This document shows positions 1 through 8,800 of a DNA stretch of 64,000 bases, one piece after another; the first letter of the stretch is position 1; each line of letters starts with the position of its first letter. The stretch comes from Oscillospiraceae bacterium. Lineage in GTDB: Bacteria > Bacillota > Clostridia > Oscillospirales > Acutalibacteraceae. Position numbers and translations under genes: made by a program. The DNA lies in NCBI GenBank assembly GCA_015065605.1, contig SVPZ01000005.1, positions 20,432-84,431 on the forward strand, read 5' to 3'. The notes beneath the pieces were generated by a model that was not told the DNA's origin, did not search any database, and saw only the letters and a program-made list of their open reading frames with translations.

Positions 1-2
1 CG

Positions 3-365
3 CTTAATTTTCTGCCCCTTTTAAAAAGGTCGGCAAAAATGCAGAATTTCGTTTTTTCTCTCTGTTTTCTCGCATCCTTTTTGTCGGTGGTGTCGGGAAT
101 TTCTTATACGGAAGTATCTTTGCCCGTCGGTTTTCAGGAAACGGCAGATTATTCCTATAACGAGGAGGCTTTTTGTATGGCTGTTGGCAATATGCTTAAA
201 AAAGAAAATATAGATTATGAAAAAATCGAGGCAGATACTACTGAAAATACGGATAAAAGCATAAATATAAACGTAATTACCGTTTACGGCTGTAAAGATA
301 AAGAAAAATGCAAAAATCTTATAGAAGAAAATACGGGACTGGGTGAAATTTACGTTTATGAATAA
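3..365 (+). CDS. spoIIIAF: Stage III sporulation protein AF (5' end outside window)
   Basis: The reading frame is open from the window edge, so the N-terminus is missing; an internal ATG at 39 is not the likely start. What remains begins with a hydrophobic segment (FVFSLCFLASFLSVVSG) preceded by a K/R-containing stretch, as in the second membrane helix of SpoIIIAF, followed by a roughly 80-residue soluble domain ending GLGEIYVYE. SpoIIIAF is part of the SpoIIIA-SpoIIQ channel linking mother cell and forespore; its C-terminal domain has a ring-building fold. The call leans on position: it overlaps spoIIIAG by a few bases and precedes AG and AH, the usual gene order. The sequence alone is divergent, so this is moderately sure. 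Confidence 0.65.
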   Translation, partial: LNFLPLLKRSAKMQNFVFSLCFLASFLSVVSGISYTEVSLPVGFQETADYSYNEEAFCMAVGNMLKKENIDYEKIEADTTENTDKSININVITVYGCKDKEKCKNLIEENTGLGEIYVYE

Positions 366-903
366 AGAAAAAATAACCGATTTTCTAAAGAAAATAACCG
401 GTTCGAAAAAACTTGTTATTATAGGAATTATAGGCATCGTCTTAATAGGATTATCCTCCTTCTTTCCTTCAAAAAGCGAAAAATCGGGCGAACTGAAAAC
501 TGCTGAAATTTCTACCGAGGAATATAAAGCCGACCTTGAAAAGCAGATAAAGGAAATTGCCGTCAGTATTTCGGGGGATAAAAGGACAAAGGTGGTAATC
601 ACCCTTGAAACATCAATAAGACGGGAATATGCAGGGGAAAGTCAGAACCAAACGGGAGAAAAAAGCTATGATAAGGGCAAGGAAATCAGCGGTACCGTAA
701 AGGAAAAGGCGATTACCGTTAAAAAATCCGACGGAAGCGAGGAAGCCCTTATTGTTACGGAATATATGCCTCAGGTAAGAGGGGTTGCAATCGTCTGTAA
801 TACGGGTGAAAGTGAAGCGGTAAAAAATGCAATACGCGACGCGGTAACAGCGGCGCTCGGCATAACAACAAAAAGAGTATATATTGGAGGTCATTCAGGG
901 TGA
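358..903 (+). CDS. spoIIIAG: Stage III sporulation protein AG
   Basis: This 181-residue protein has a short basic N-terminus, one membrane helix (about residues 18-36, LVIIGIIGIVLIGL) and a soluble domain outside. The C-terminal half has family features: a K-Q-I-K-E-I start, VVITLETS, VKKSDGSEEALIV, and a QVRGVAIVCN...GI stretch. SpoIIIAG forms a large ring in the intermembrane space of the engulfed forespore as part of the A-Q channel. I chose the ATG at 358, overlapping the spoIIIAF stop, over the in-frame GTG at 343 because the ATG gives the usual short charged N-terminus. It overlaps spoIIIAH by 4 nt, indicating translational coupling. Confidence 0.9.
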   Translation: MNKEKITDFLKKITGSKKLVIIGIIGIVLIGLSSFFPSKSEKSGELKTAEISTEEYKADLEKQIKEIAVSISGDKRTKVVITLETSIRREYAGESQNQTGEKSYDKGKEISGTVKEKAITVKKSDGSEEALIVTEYMPQVRGVAIVCNTGESEAVKNAIRDAVTAALGITTKRVYIGGHSG

Positions 904-1433
904 AAAAAGGAAAAGTGTTGTCGAAAGGACATTTGGCTTTAGGGGTGATGGTGCTCGTATTGGGCGCGGCGGTGTGGCTTAATATGAAATATTCTTCGTC
1001 AGATAAGCCAAAATATATGGGAGAAAGCGCCTTTGTGTCAAGCGAAACGGGAGATACTATGGTGGTGGGCGGAAAAATAGAGGAGGATTATTTTTCAAAG
1101 GCAAAAACCGAACGTGAAAATGCCTATAAAGAGGCGGAAGAAAGTGTGAAAGAAGCGCTGAACTTTTCTGCAGGTAACAGCGAAGCCGTAAAAGAGGCTA
1201 CCGATAAAGCGGCTCTTTTGGCAAAAAGAAAAACCGATGAAATTGCCATTGAAAATATTTTGAATGCTAAAGGATTTTCTAAAACAATTGCTATAATAGG
1301 GGATGACAGCGTTACCGTAGCGGTTGAGGGAGAAGGTCTTACCAACGAACAAACCCTTCAGATTCAGGACGCCGTAACGGGTCAATGCGAAATTTCTGCG
1401 GCGAAAGTAAAAATTGTTACAGTAAAAGGTTGA
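900..1433 (+). CDS. spoIIIAH: Stage III sporulation protein AH
   Basis: This 177-residue protein starts with GTG, with GGAGG 9 nt upstream inside spoIIIAG. It has one N-terminal membrane helix (about residues 11-27) and a long charged helix rich in Lys/Glu/Ala (about 60-115). The C-terminal domain has the motif KGFSKTIAIIGDDSVTVAV and ends IVTVKG. In the known family this YscJ/FliF-like domain binds SpoIIQ across the intermembrane space and completes the mother-cell-to-forespore channel. It is the last gene of the sporulation operon here; a separate promoter for the following gene begins at its stop codon. Confidence 0.9.
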   Translation: MKKGKVLSKGHLALGVMVLVLGAAVWLNMKYSSSDKPKYMGESAFVSSETGDTMVVGGKIEEDYFSKAKTERENAYKEAEESVKEALNFSAGNSEAVKEATDKAALLAKRKTDEIAIENILNAKGFSKTIAIIGDDSVTVAVEGEGLTNEQTLQIQDAVTGQCEISAAKVKIVTVKG

Positions 1434-1458
1434 GAATTTTAAAAAAATGTGTTATACT
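1430..1458 (+). promoter_or_regulatory. Sigma-A promoter for the Asp23-family gene
   Basis: TTGAGA (1430-1435), a 17-bp spacer and TATACT (1453-1458) overlap the spoIIIAH stop codon. It should uncouple the downstream housekeeping gene from sporulation-specific transcription. Confidence 0.75.
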
Positions 1459-1498
1459 ATTAAAAAATAGTCAAATCTTTGCTTGGAGGAAAGAAAAA

Positions 1499-1831
1499 AT
1501 GGAAAACAGAAGCAATCTTGCAATAAATTCAGATGTTATTGAAAATATGGCTACCATTGCCGTTAAAGAGGTTGAAGGTGTAGCAGGTCTTACCGAAAAG
1601 GGCATGGATTTAAAGAACGTTTTAAACCGCGGAAAATTATTTAAGCCCGTTCACGTTACCGAGAAAAACGGCGCAGTTTCGCTTGATATTCATATTAAAA
1701 TTTATCAAAGCGCCAATGCAAAAACCGTTGCGGAAAACGTTCAGAAAAACGTTAAGGAAAAGTTACAGAGTATGACCGGCAACGCTATTACAAGAGTTGA
1801 CGTAACCATTGACGATTTAGCAGTAGAATAA
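1499..1831 (+). CDS. Asp23/Gls24 family envelope stress protein
   Basis: This 110-residue soluble protein has the Asp23/Gls24 pattern: INSDVIENMATIAVKEVEGV near the N-terminus, a central SLDIHIKIY strand and the C-terminal TRVDVTIDDL segment. The start is fixed by GGAGG 8 nt before the ATG; the longer frame upstream lacks a ribosome site. Homologues (YqhY in Bacillus, Asp23 in Staphylococcus) are small cytoplasmic or membrane-associated proteins tied to envelope homeostasis, and a copy after spoIIIAH is common in spore-formers. It has its own promoter at 1430-1458 and is followed at once by a terminator-like hairpin. Confidence 0.88.
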   Translation: MENRSNLAINSDVIENMATIAVKEVEGVAGLTEKGMDLKNVLNRGKLFKPVHVTEKNGAVSLDIHIKIYQSANAKTVAENVQKNVKEKLQSMTGNAITRVDVTIDDLAVE

Positions 1832-1846
1832 AAAAACCGAGTCGTA

Positions 1847-1880
1847 GGCGTTGTACCCGTAAGGATACAACGCCAGTTTT
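1847..1880 (+). terminator. Terminator-like hairpin after Asp23 gene
   Basis: A 9-bp stem, GGCGTTGTA (1847-1855) with TACAACGCC (1866-1874), is followed by AGTTTTATT. The T-run is short, so it may instead be the first element of the hairpin array that follows. Confidence 0.5.
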
Positions 1881-2062
1881 ATTCGCCTTGCGGCGAGTTC
1901 TATTGCTTTGCAGTTATATTCGGCTACCGCCGAGTGCTATTGCCTTCGGCAGTTTATTGGCGAATAAAATATCACTGAAACCGAAAGGTTTCAATATCAC
2001 TATTGCCGTAAGGTAATAATATCACTCCGACAAAGTCGGAATATCACTTGAAAATCACTTCG
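1875..2062. repeat. Array of tiny hairpins with ATATCACT spacers
   Basis: A string of unrelated 5-6-bp hairpins fills this gap. Examples are TTCGCC-TTGC-GGCGA, TCGGC-TACC-GCCGA, GAAACC-GAAA-GGTTTC, ATTGCC-GTAA-GGTAAT and CCGAC-AAA-GTCGG. In the second half the hairpins are separated by the exact octamer ATATCACT at 1969, 1994, 2019 and 2041 (periods 25, 25 and 22 nt), with a degenerate AAAATCACT after the last. Two loops are GNRA type, which points to structured RNA. No protein frame crosses it. Confidence 0.8.
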
Positions 2063-2076
2063 AATTTTTATATAAT
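2048..2076 (+). promoter_or_regulatory. Sigma-A promoter for the 2097 gene
   Basis: TTGAAA (2048-2053), a 17-bp spacer and TATAAT (2071-2076) lie 20 nt before the ATG. The first T of the -35 box is the last base of the final ATATCACT unit, so the repeat array abuts or supplies the promoter. Confidence 0.75.
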
Positions 2077-2096
2077 AAAAACAAAGAGGTGTTTTT

Positions 2097-2507
2097 ATGT
2101 GTTATTTCCTTTATGGAGCAATCAACGACGGAATCAATAGAGATGATTATGAAAAAATAACAAAAGATGCTGAATATCATTTTAATTCTGGCGATGTTAA
2201 TTCTGTAAACAAATGTGTTGCAATCTGCGACGATAGTTATAGAATTACACTTAATCATTGCGATTGCGATACTGCCATAGGACAAAAACACACTAACAAA
2301 AAAGAATTAGAAGAACTTAAAGATTTACTATTAAATTTACAAAATGTTCGTGGAATTAAACATATTTTAATAAGTAAAAATTGGTGGAAAGAAACCAATA
2401 ATAAACAAGAAACAGTTCATATTCAAGATATAGACATTCTATATTTTCTTGCAAATATGGAAGATAACTGTTTATATAAAATAGAACTGTATAAAAAATA
2501 CTATTAA
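2097..2507 (+). CDS. Hypothetical protein, AT-rich orphan
   Basis: This 136-residue protein begins MCYFLYGAINDGINRDDYEK; I do not recognise a named family. The ATG has an AGAGGTG ribosome site 6 nt upstream and a good promoter at 2048-2076, so it is very likely expressed. It has no signal peptide or membrane helix, three Cys residues in the middle (KCVAICDD, HCDCD), a Lys/Glu-rich helix after residue 60 and a WW pair near residue 100. Base composition is clearly more A/T-rich than that of its neighbours, and it sits alone between hairpin-rich spacers. This looks like an acquired cargo gene, though that is inference. Confidence 0.75.
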   Translation: MCYFLYGAINDGINRDDYEKITKDAEYHFNSGDVNSVNKCVAICDDSYRITLNHCDCDTAIGQKHTNKKELEELKDLLLNLQNVRGIKHILISKNWWKETNNKQETVHIQDIDILYFLANMEDNCLYKIELYKKYY

Positions 2508-2577
2508 ACCAATAACTTCGTTATTTGATTATACAGCGTAATTGGCTTAGCAAGGTAAAAGGGTTTTAGGTTCTCCT

Positions 2578-2617
2578 AACAAGTGGAAAATGTGCCGTAC
2601 ATTTTCCCTGCTTGTTA
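2578..2617. repeat. Imperfect inverted repeat downstream of 2097 gene
   Basis: AACAAG/CTTGTT outer and GGAAAATGT/ACATTTTCC inner arms form a hairpin with a short GCCGT loop. There is no T-run, so it is not an obvious terminator. Confidence 0.5.
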
Positions 2618-2634
2618 CGGTATAAGACAAAATT

Positions 2635-2670
2635 AAGAGCTGTGTAGAAAATTTCTACACAGCTCTTTTA
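2635..2670. terminator. Strong terminator, possibly bidirectional
   Basis: The arms at 2635-2650 and 2652-2667 (AAGAGCTGTGTAGAAA and its complement) match over 16 bp and are followed by a short T-run. It closes transcription from the orphan gene before the S1-domain gene. Confidence 0.75.
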
Positions 2671-2793
2671 CTGTCCTTAATTGTACGCTCCGTAAGGCTC
2701 GGTTTTAATTTTCCCTTCTTAACTTATCATTATTTTGCCTCTTCTTACATATATATACATTAGAAAATATGTTAAAAGAAGGGCATGATAATA

Positions 2794-3705
2794 ATGAAAG
2801 AGTTTTATCCCGAAGAAATAAAGGCAAAGACCGACGGGAAATTATATTATACCGTCGAAAATATTACAAGCGCTGCAAAGACGGGCGAGATACTTCGCGG
2901 AGTGGTAACCCTATGCGATACTTCCCATAATTTAACGGTGGATTTGGGTTCGATGAGGGGCGTTATAAAAAGAGAGGACGCGCTTACGTCGGTTGACGGC
3001 AGTATCAGGGATATTGCCATAATTTCTCGCGTGGGAAAGACCGTCTGCTTTACGGTTGAGGAGATTATTTACGATTTAAGCGGTATCCCCGTTGCCCGTC
3101 TGTCACGAAAGAAGGCGCAGGAAAAGTTTATGGGTGAGTTCCTCGCTTTTAAAAGCGTGGGGGACGTTTTAAAGGCAAGGGTAACCCATCTTGATTCTTT
3201 CGGTGTGTTTTGTGATATAGGTTGCGGTGTAATTGCACTTTTGCCCATTGATTTTATATCGGTTTCACGTATTTCCCATCCGAAAGACCGCTTTTTCGTG
3301 GGTGAGGATATAAAGGTAATACTAAAAGGAATCGGCGAAGACGGCAGGATTACCGTTTCTCATAAAGAACTGCTTGGCACCTGGGAAGAAAATGCGGCGG
3401 ATTTTACGGCGGGGCAGACGGTTACGGGGGTAGTAAGAAGCGTTGAGGAATACGGAGTATTCGTTGAACTTGCTCCTAATCTTGCGGGACTTGCAGAGCC
3501 GTATGAAACTAAGGTGGGGGATACGGTAAGCGTTTACATAAAAAGCATTATTCCCGACAAGATGAAGGTAAAACTTATTATAATTGATAGTTTTAAAGGC
3601 GGCTTTATGCCGAAAACGAAGTATTTTTACAAAGGAGAGCATATAGATTTCTTTAATTATTCTCCGCAAAACAGCGTCAAAAAAATATACACAGAATTTT
3701 ATTGA
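2794..3705 (+). CDS. S1 RNA-binding domain protein
   Basis: This is a 303-residue cytoplasmic protein with at least three S1-like (OB-fold) repeats. The clearest signatures are GEILRGVVTLC near residue 35, GDVLKARVTHLDSFGVFCDIG near 125 and GQTVTGVVRSVEEYGVFVEL near 210. A degenerate C-terminal repeat ends at VKLIIIDSF. Proteins of this type bind single-stranded RNA and resemble shortened ribosomal protein S1 of Clostridia, but the exact role is unknown. Of two candidate ATGs I prefer 2794, because the GAAGG ribosome site is 10 nt away from it but only 2 nt from the ATG at 2785. A terminator follows directly. Confidence 0.85.
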   Translation: MKEFYPEEIKAKTDGKLYYTVENITSAAKTGEILRGVVTLCDTSHNLTVDLGSMRGVIKREDALTSVDGSIRDIAIISRVGKTVCFTVEEIIYDLSGIPVARLSRKKAQEKFMGEFLAFKSVGDVLKARVTHLDSFGVFCDIGCGVIALLPIDFISVSRISHPKDRFFVGEDIKVILKGIGEDGRITVSHKELLGTWEENAADFTAGQTVTGVVRSVEEYGVFVELAPNLAGLAEPYETKVGDTVSVYIKSIIPDKMKVKLIIIDSFKGGFMPKTKYFYKGEHIDFFNYSPQNSVKKIYTEFY

Positions 3706-3726
3706 GGACTTTTAGTCCTCTTTTTG
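3704..3726 (+). terminator. Rho-independent terminator after S1-domain gene
   Basis: GAGGACT-TTT-AGTCCTC is followed by a T-run; the stem overlaps the last bases of the stop codon. Confidence 0.85.
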
Positions 3727-3765
3727 TTTTTATTAAATAAAAAGCATTAAATTTTCATATTTTTG

Positions 3766-3794
3766 TTGACTAAAGCCAAAAAGAGTGATAGTAT
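3766..3794 (+). promoter_or_regulatory. Sigma-A promoter for the 3837 gene
   Basis: TTGACT (3766-3771), a 17-bp spacer and TAGTAT (3789-3794) lie 42 nt before the start codon. Confidence 0.75.
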
Positions 3795-3836
3795 AAAATA
3801 GAATACAAATAACAAAAAAAGAGAGAGTAGCAAATT

Positions 3837-5759
3837 ATGAAAAAATTTATTGCTTTATTAATGAGTATAATTATGGTTTTAACCTTCTCGTCAGTTTCGG
3901 TTATCGCCGCTAATGACGATAATCAGGTTGACGTTAAAGACGTGCTTGGCGATGACGTTTTAAGTGTTAGTTTAGCAAACGTTACCGCTAATTCTCATTC
4001 TGACGTTACGGTTAATCTTACTTTAAGCGGTAATCCGGGCTTTTCGGTAATGATACTCAGTCTTGACCACGGCAGCGAGGCAATTACCCTTAAATCTGCA
4101 ACCACAAATATTGATGGTCTTACTTTGGAATATTCAAATCAAAAGGGCGGTTCTACACTTGCTTTCTATCATTTGGGAAGCAACTGTACCGAAGTAGGCA
4201 CTCTTGCTACTCTTACTTTTTCCATAGGCGCGTTTTCGGGTGATGCTGAAATCGTTATTTCTGCTGAGGAAGGTGACGTATGTAATGCGGCAGCCGAAAT
4301 TATCGAACCCGAACTTACAAATGGGTTAATTAGTGTTGCTTGCGCTCATACTTATGTATTTAAAGACAGAGTTGAACCCAGTTGTTCAAAGACCGGCGCT
4401 ATAAATTATGAATGTACTATATGTAAAGCCATAAGCACTACCGTAATAGAAAAAGCTGCTCATACCTATTCAAGCGAAAAGGTAGTTGTTTTAGAGCCTG
4501 ACTGTGATACCGAAGGTAAAAAAGCGTATAAGTGTCAGTTCTGTTCTGCATTAAAGGATGAAGAAACAATTGCTGCGCTCGGACATAAATTTGCGGACGA
4601 TTCTTATATAGTTACAAAAGAGGAAACCTGTACCGAAAACGGTTCAAAATACAGAGTTTGCTACGTATGTAATGAGCACGTTACAGAAGAAATAGCTGCT
4701 CTCGGTCACGATGAGGGCACATGGAGAATTACAACCCCCGGTGACTGTACCGAAGTGGGAAAGGTATCCCGTTACTGTAACCGTTGTGACTGCGTTCTTG
4801 AAGAAAAGATAAAGGAACAGAGCGGTCACTTTATGGGTTGGGCTGTAACGGTTAAGCCTACCTGTACCAGTGTGGGTAAAGAAGAATATATGTGTCTTAT
4901 CTGCGGCGGTGAAAAAGGAAACAGCAGAACCATTGCTAAGCTTGACCACGTTCACGGCGAAGAGGTTGTGGCAAAAGAGCCTACCTGTAGTCAGAAGGGA
5001 ACTTTAGAAATTCATTGTAAGGTTTGCGATGAGGTTTGCGAAACCAAAGAGATTGATACCCTTCCTCACGTAAAGAACAGCCTAACAGTAATAACCGCTC
5101 CTACAAGCGAGGCGGAAGGTAAGGGCGAATACCGCTGTAAAGAATGTAACGAAACCTTAGAAGAAGTAACTCTTGATAAGGTTTACGGCGAAATCTATGC
5201 CGAGAACGTAACCGCTTCTCTCGGAAACAAAGCGTCGGTAAAGGTGTTTATCAAGAATAACTCCGGTTTTTCTGCAGGTATAGTAAGAATAAGATATGAT
5301 GAAACTTCTCTTATTTTCGATGGCGTAAAAGCAGGAGAAATTACCGGTGATATTACCGTTGGTACTCCCGCTATCGGTGAAATAGCCGTGCTTCTTTCTT
5401 TAAGCGATGCGGAATATACCAAAGATGGTTTGATGTTTACCATAAACTTTACTCTTACTCAGGATGCCGACAATGGAAAGGTTGAACTTTTCTATGACGC
5501 GCAGACCGACTTTGCTGACAAAGTAGGTAATAGAGTATTCTTTAATATGAAATCTGCGGAAATTAAGATAATAGATTGCGTCCCCGGTGACGTAAACGGT
5601 GATTTAAAGGTAGATACCACCGACCTTGCGGCTATCAAACTTTATCTTGCGGCTTTAACTGATGACGTAAGCGCCGGCGCAGATGCAAACGTCGATGGTA
5701 AAATTGACACAGGTGACCTTGCAACACTCAAATTGATGCTTGCGGGATTGCACAAATAA
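3837..5759 (+). CDS. Secreted cohesin-like, Cys-repeat, dockerin protein
   Basis: This 640-residue exported protein has a signal peptide (residues 1 to about 25). A cohesin-like sandwich (about 40-165) is followed by seven roughly 40-residue repeats (about 168-445) of the form C-x-x-x-G-x-x-x-Y-x-C-x-x-C...ALGH. A second cohesin-like domain (about 450-578) and a C-terminal type-I dockerin complete it. The dockerin has two calcium loops, GDVNGDLKVDTTDLA and ADANVDGKIDTGDLA. The repeats carry a CxxC pair plus an upstream Cys and a His, so they could bind zinc; the last repeat lacks its first Cys. Carrying both cohesin-like and dockerin modules makes it a possible adaptor scaffold. No enzyme domain is visible. 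Confidence 0.85.
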   Translation: MKKFIALLMSIIMVLTFSSVSVIAANDDNQVDVKDVLGDDVLSVSLANVTANSHSDVTVNLTLSGNPGFSVMILSLDHGSEAITLKSATTNIDGLTLEYSNQKGGSTLAFYHLGSNCTEVGTLATLTFSIGAFSGDAEIVISAEEGDVCNAAAEIIEPELTNGLISVACAHTYVFKDRVEPSCSKTGAINYECTICKAISTTVIEKAAHTYSSEKVVVLEPDCDTEGKKAYKCQFCSALKDEETIAALGHKFADDSYIVTKEETCTENGSKYRVCYVCNEHVTEEIAALGHDEGTWRITTPGDCTEVGKVSRYCNRCDCVLEEKIKEQSGHFMGWAVTVKPTCTSVGKEEYMCLICGGEKGNSRTIAKLDHVHGEEVVAKEPTCSQKGTLEIHCKVCDEVCETKEIDTLPHVKNSLTVITAPTSEAEGKGEYRCKECNETLEEVTLDKVYGEIYAENVTASLGNKASVKVFIKNNSGFSAGIVRIRYDETSLIFDGVKAGEITGDITVGTPAIGEIAVLLSLSDAEYTKDGLMFTINFTLTQDADNGKVELFYDAQTDFADKVGNRVFFNMKSAEIKIIDCVPGDVNGDLKVDTTDLAAIKLYLAALTDDVSAGADANVDGKIDTGDLATLKLMLAGLHK

Positions 5760-5770
5760 TTAACAAAATG

Positions 5771-5794
5771 ACCTTGCTTCGGCAAGGTCGTTTT
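5771..5794 (+). terminator. Weak hairpin between 3837 gene and esterase gene
   Basis: ACCTTGC-TTCG-GCAAGGT is followed by only four T. No promoter is visible downstream, so this could be an attenuator allowing partial read-through into the esterase gene. Confidence 0.5.
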
Positions 5795-5809
5795 AACGAG
5801 GTGAAAAAT

Positions 5810-8800
5810 ATGAAAAAAATTTTGTCCTTTGTTTTAGCGTTTCTCCTTTTTACTATGTCGTTTGCAGTTGCTTTTAACGTTACTGCAATAGATGACGATT
5901 TGATATATGATTATGCTTTTTATGATTTTAACGAGGGGGAAGTAGTGCCTCACGCCGTCAACAGCGGTTATTCTGAGGATAGTGAAGGAAAAACCTTTTA
6001 TCCTTTTTTGTCAAGGGACAAAACGGCATCCTTAAGTCAGGAAAACCTGACGGTTACCGACGGTGGTGTAAAGAAAACCGTTTCGGCTTTAAAAATAGAG
6101 GCAAACGAATACTCAAATCTTATTTTTACCGATAAAAACGGCGTTCCTTTCGAGGCAAGACCAAACGTTACCTACACGGTAAGGGTTAAAGCCTATATAA
6201 AATATTTCGGAAAATGGAGTCAGTTCTTTTACGGATTTGGCTTCTCAGGACACGAAACTCCCGACTATAAAACCGCTAACGAAACAATTCAATACGTTGA
6301 CCACAGACTAGGCGACACCTTTAAGGGAGCAAAAGCGCAATACGCTAAATTCGGTACCGGCAGTGACTATTATAACGATAGTTCTGAAAGATATTCGAGT
6401 ACCTTCGATACTTCACAAAAATATTACTATTACGATAAAACCTATACCTTTACGTTGAGCAACAGTGATAGTTCCACCGACCCCTTTATCGCTCACGATG
6501 AAAGCGGAAACGAATATAAATTGAATAATTATTTCGGAGCTTTTCTTTCAATGAGCAGTGTGACCCTGCCCGACGGCACCAAGGTTAAATCAACGGTATA
6601 TATTGACAGTATCGAAATTTTTGCCAACGACTCTGCCGCAAAGGTAACAATGTATGACGGAGAAGAAAAAATCGGTGAAACATACGCAAAAATAGGTGAT
6701 GGTTTACCGTCGGCTCCCGAGAAAGAAGGATATGAATTTTTAGGTTGGTACACCGATAAGGCTTATACCCAAAAGGCTAACGGCGTTATAGATAATCCCA
6801 ATCTTATCCTTTACGCTTATTATATTAATCCTAATGCTCCCAAAACGGTTAAATATTATTTTGGGGAAAATCTTATAAAAACCGAAAAACTCAAAGTAGG
6901 CTCGGCTCTTTGGGACGGAGCAGGGATGGACGGCTACTATTTTGAAGGTTGGTACACTGATACCGCTTTAAAAATTCCTTATAACAGACAAAGTGTTGAA
7001 AGCGACGTAACCCTTTACGGCAAATTTTTGCCATACAAAACCAAATATACCGCTACTTCCTTTTCGAGAAGCACAAAGGTTAAGGCTTATTATAAATTAA
7101 ACGGAGAAATTCGCAGTGAGTTTTCGGGCTGTGGCTGGAACTGGGCAGGTATTACCGCGGATAAAAAACTTATTTCCCGTAATAATCGCACCTGGGCACA
7201 GAGCGGCGCCTATATAATTCGTGACGAAGAAACAAACGAAATGTTTGTTCCCGAACCGGGGGCTTCCTATGAAATAACCGTAAAATACAAGGTTGAAAGA
7301 ATGGATGCAACAAGCGCTAAGGTAAATATCGGTTATGGAATGAAAAAAGAATTTTATGCCGATATTACCGATAAAAATTTCGTTGACAGCAAAATGGTTG
7401 CATCTCACACCGCCGCCGACGTGGGCGATAAAGAATATACCGCTACGCTTCAGATAAACGTTCCCGACGTTATCCCCGAAGATCTGCTTTCCTGCCTTGG
7501 TATATATACTTCTTACACGGGAAGAAGCGATCAAAATAACGCATCTCCTCTTTCACAGTTGGTTTTCAGTGAAATAACGGTGGAAAGAAAAAATACCGAA
7601 AGTATAATTTCCTTTGACGGCGCAGCGGTGCTTACCGAAGAAGCCTATAATACCGCAAAGGCTCAGGCTATGCGTTTTTACTATAGTTATACTGTAAATG
7701 AAAACGGAAAAACCGTTATAGACGGTGAGGAAAAAGAAGTTGTTGCCCGCGGAATACTTTTAAAGGATTCTGAAAACGAGGCTTCTTTGAGCGTTAATAC
7801 GCCCCTTTCCTCCGGCATTATCAATATTTTCAACAATAATCTTGATTCCTGTTGGAATTATGATAGTGATACAGGACGAGTTACCTTTTCTGCTTTTGTT
7901 TTCGGACTCAATGAAAATGATAACAGAAATATTTCTGCGAGGGGATATATTGTGACAAGTGACGGCACAGTTTATTATTCTTCCGTTAAATCCAGAAGTG
8001 TAAAACAAATAATGGATATTACGATAAATACGCTTCCCGAGAATACCACAGAAAAAGAAAAGATTACCATTATGCTTGTTATCGGTCAGTCTAACGCTGA
8101 AGGCGCAGGCTATAGCGAGGAACGCGGTGTTGTTAGCGCGGCAAACGGTATGTGGGAGCTTTCCGCAAAGCCTACCACTACAAAATACGGCGAAGTGTTT
8201 ATGGCTACCTCTAAAGCGGGGGTTACAAAGCTTGGCCCTGAAAATGAATATTCCACTAACTTCCTTGATACAAAGGGCGGCTACGGCCCTGCCTTTGCGG
8301 CAAAATGGAATGAACTTACGGGCGAAAAGGTTGTAATACTGCAACTTGCTCTCGGCGCTACAAGTCTTGCCGAATGGCAAAAGGATGCCAATACGAAAGG
8401 TCTTTATAAAGAACTTAATTTTACTCAGTATAACGGCAGTACAAATCCAAGCGGAAACAGAGGCTATAACGCTACCGACGGATACTATCTTTATAGCCGT
8501 GCGGTAACCGCCTATAATAATACCTATGAAGCGCTCAGCAAACAGTATGAAATAAGCCACGGCTTTTACGTGTGGAATCAGGGCGAAAGTAACGAAGCCG
8601 CTACTGCTTCTACCCATACCGTTTACGGCGACGAAAAGTATGCCGAGTATTTTGAAAAGATGCATAACGACCTTTTAAATGACTGTAAAGGGCTTCAGAT
8701 GGGTACAATAATAGCGGTTCGTTCCTGTAAATCCCAGTCAAATACTTTGGGCAAGGCAGTAAGCGGAGCATCTACAGGTCCGCGCCGCGCTCAATACAGA

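Noticed and set aside
1969..2048. Possible CRISPR array because of regular octamers
   Set aside because: Repeats are only 8 nt, the intervening 14-17 nt are self-complementary hairpins and not unique spacers, and no cas genes are nearby.
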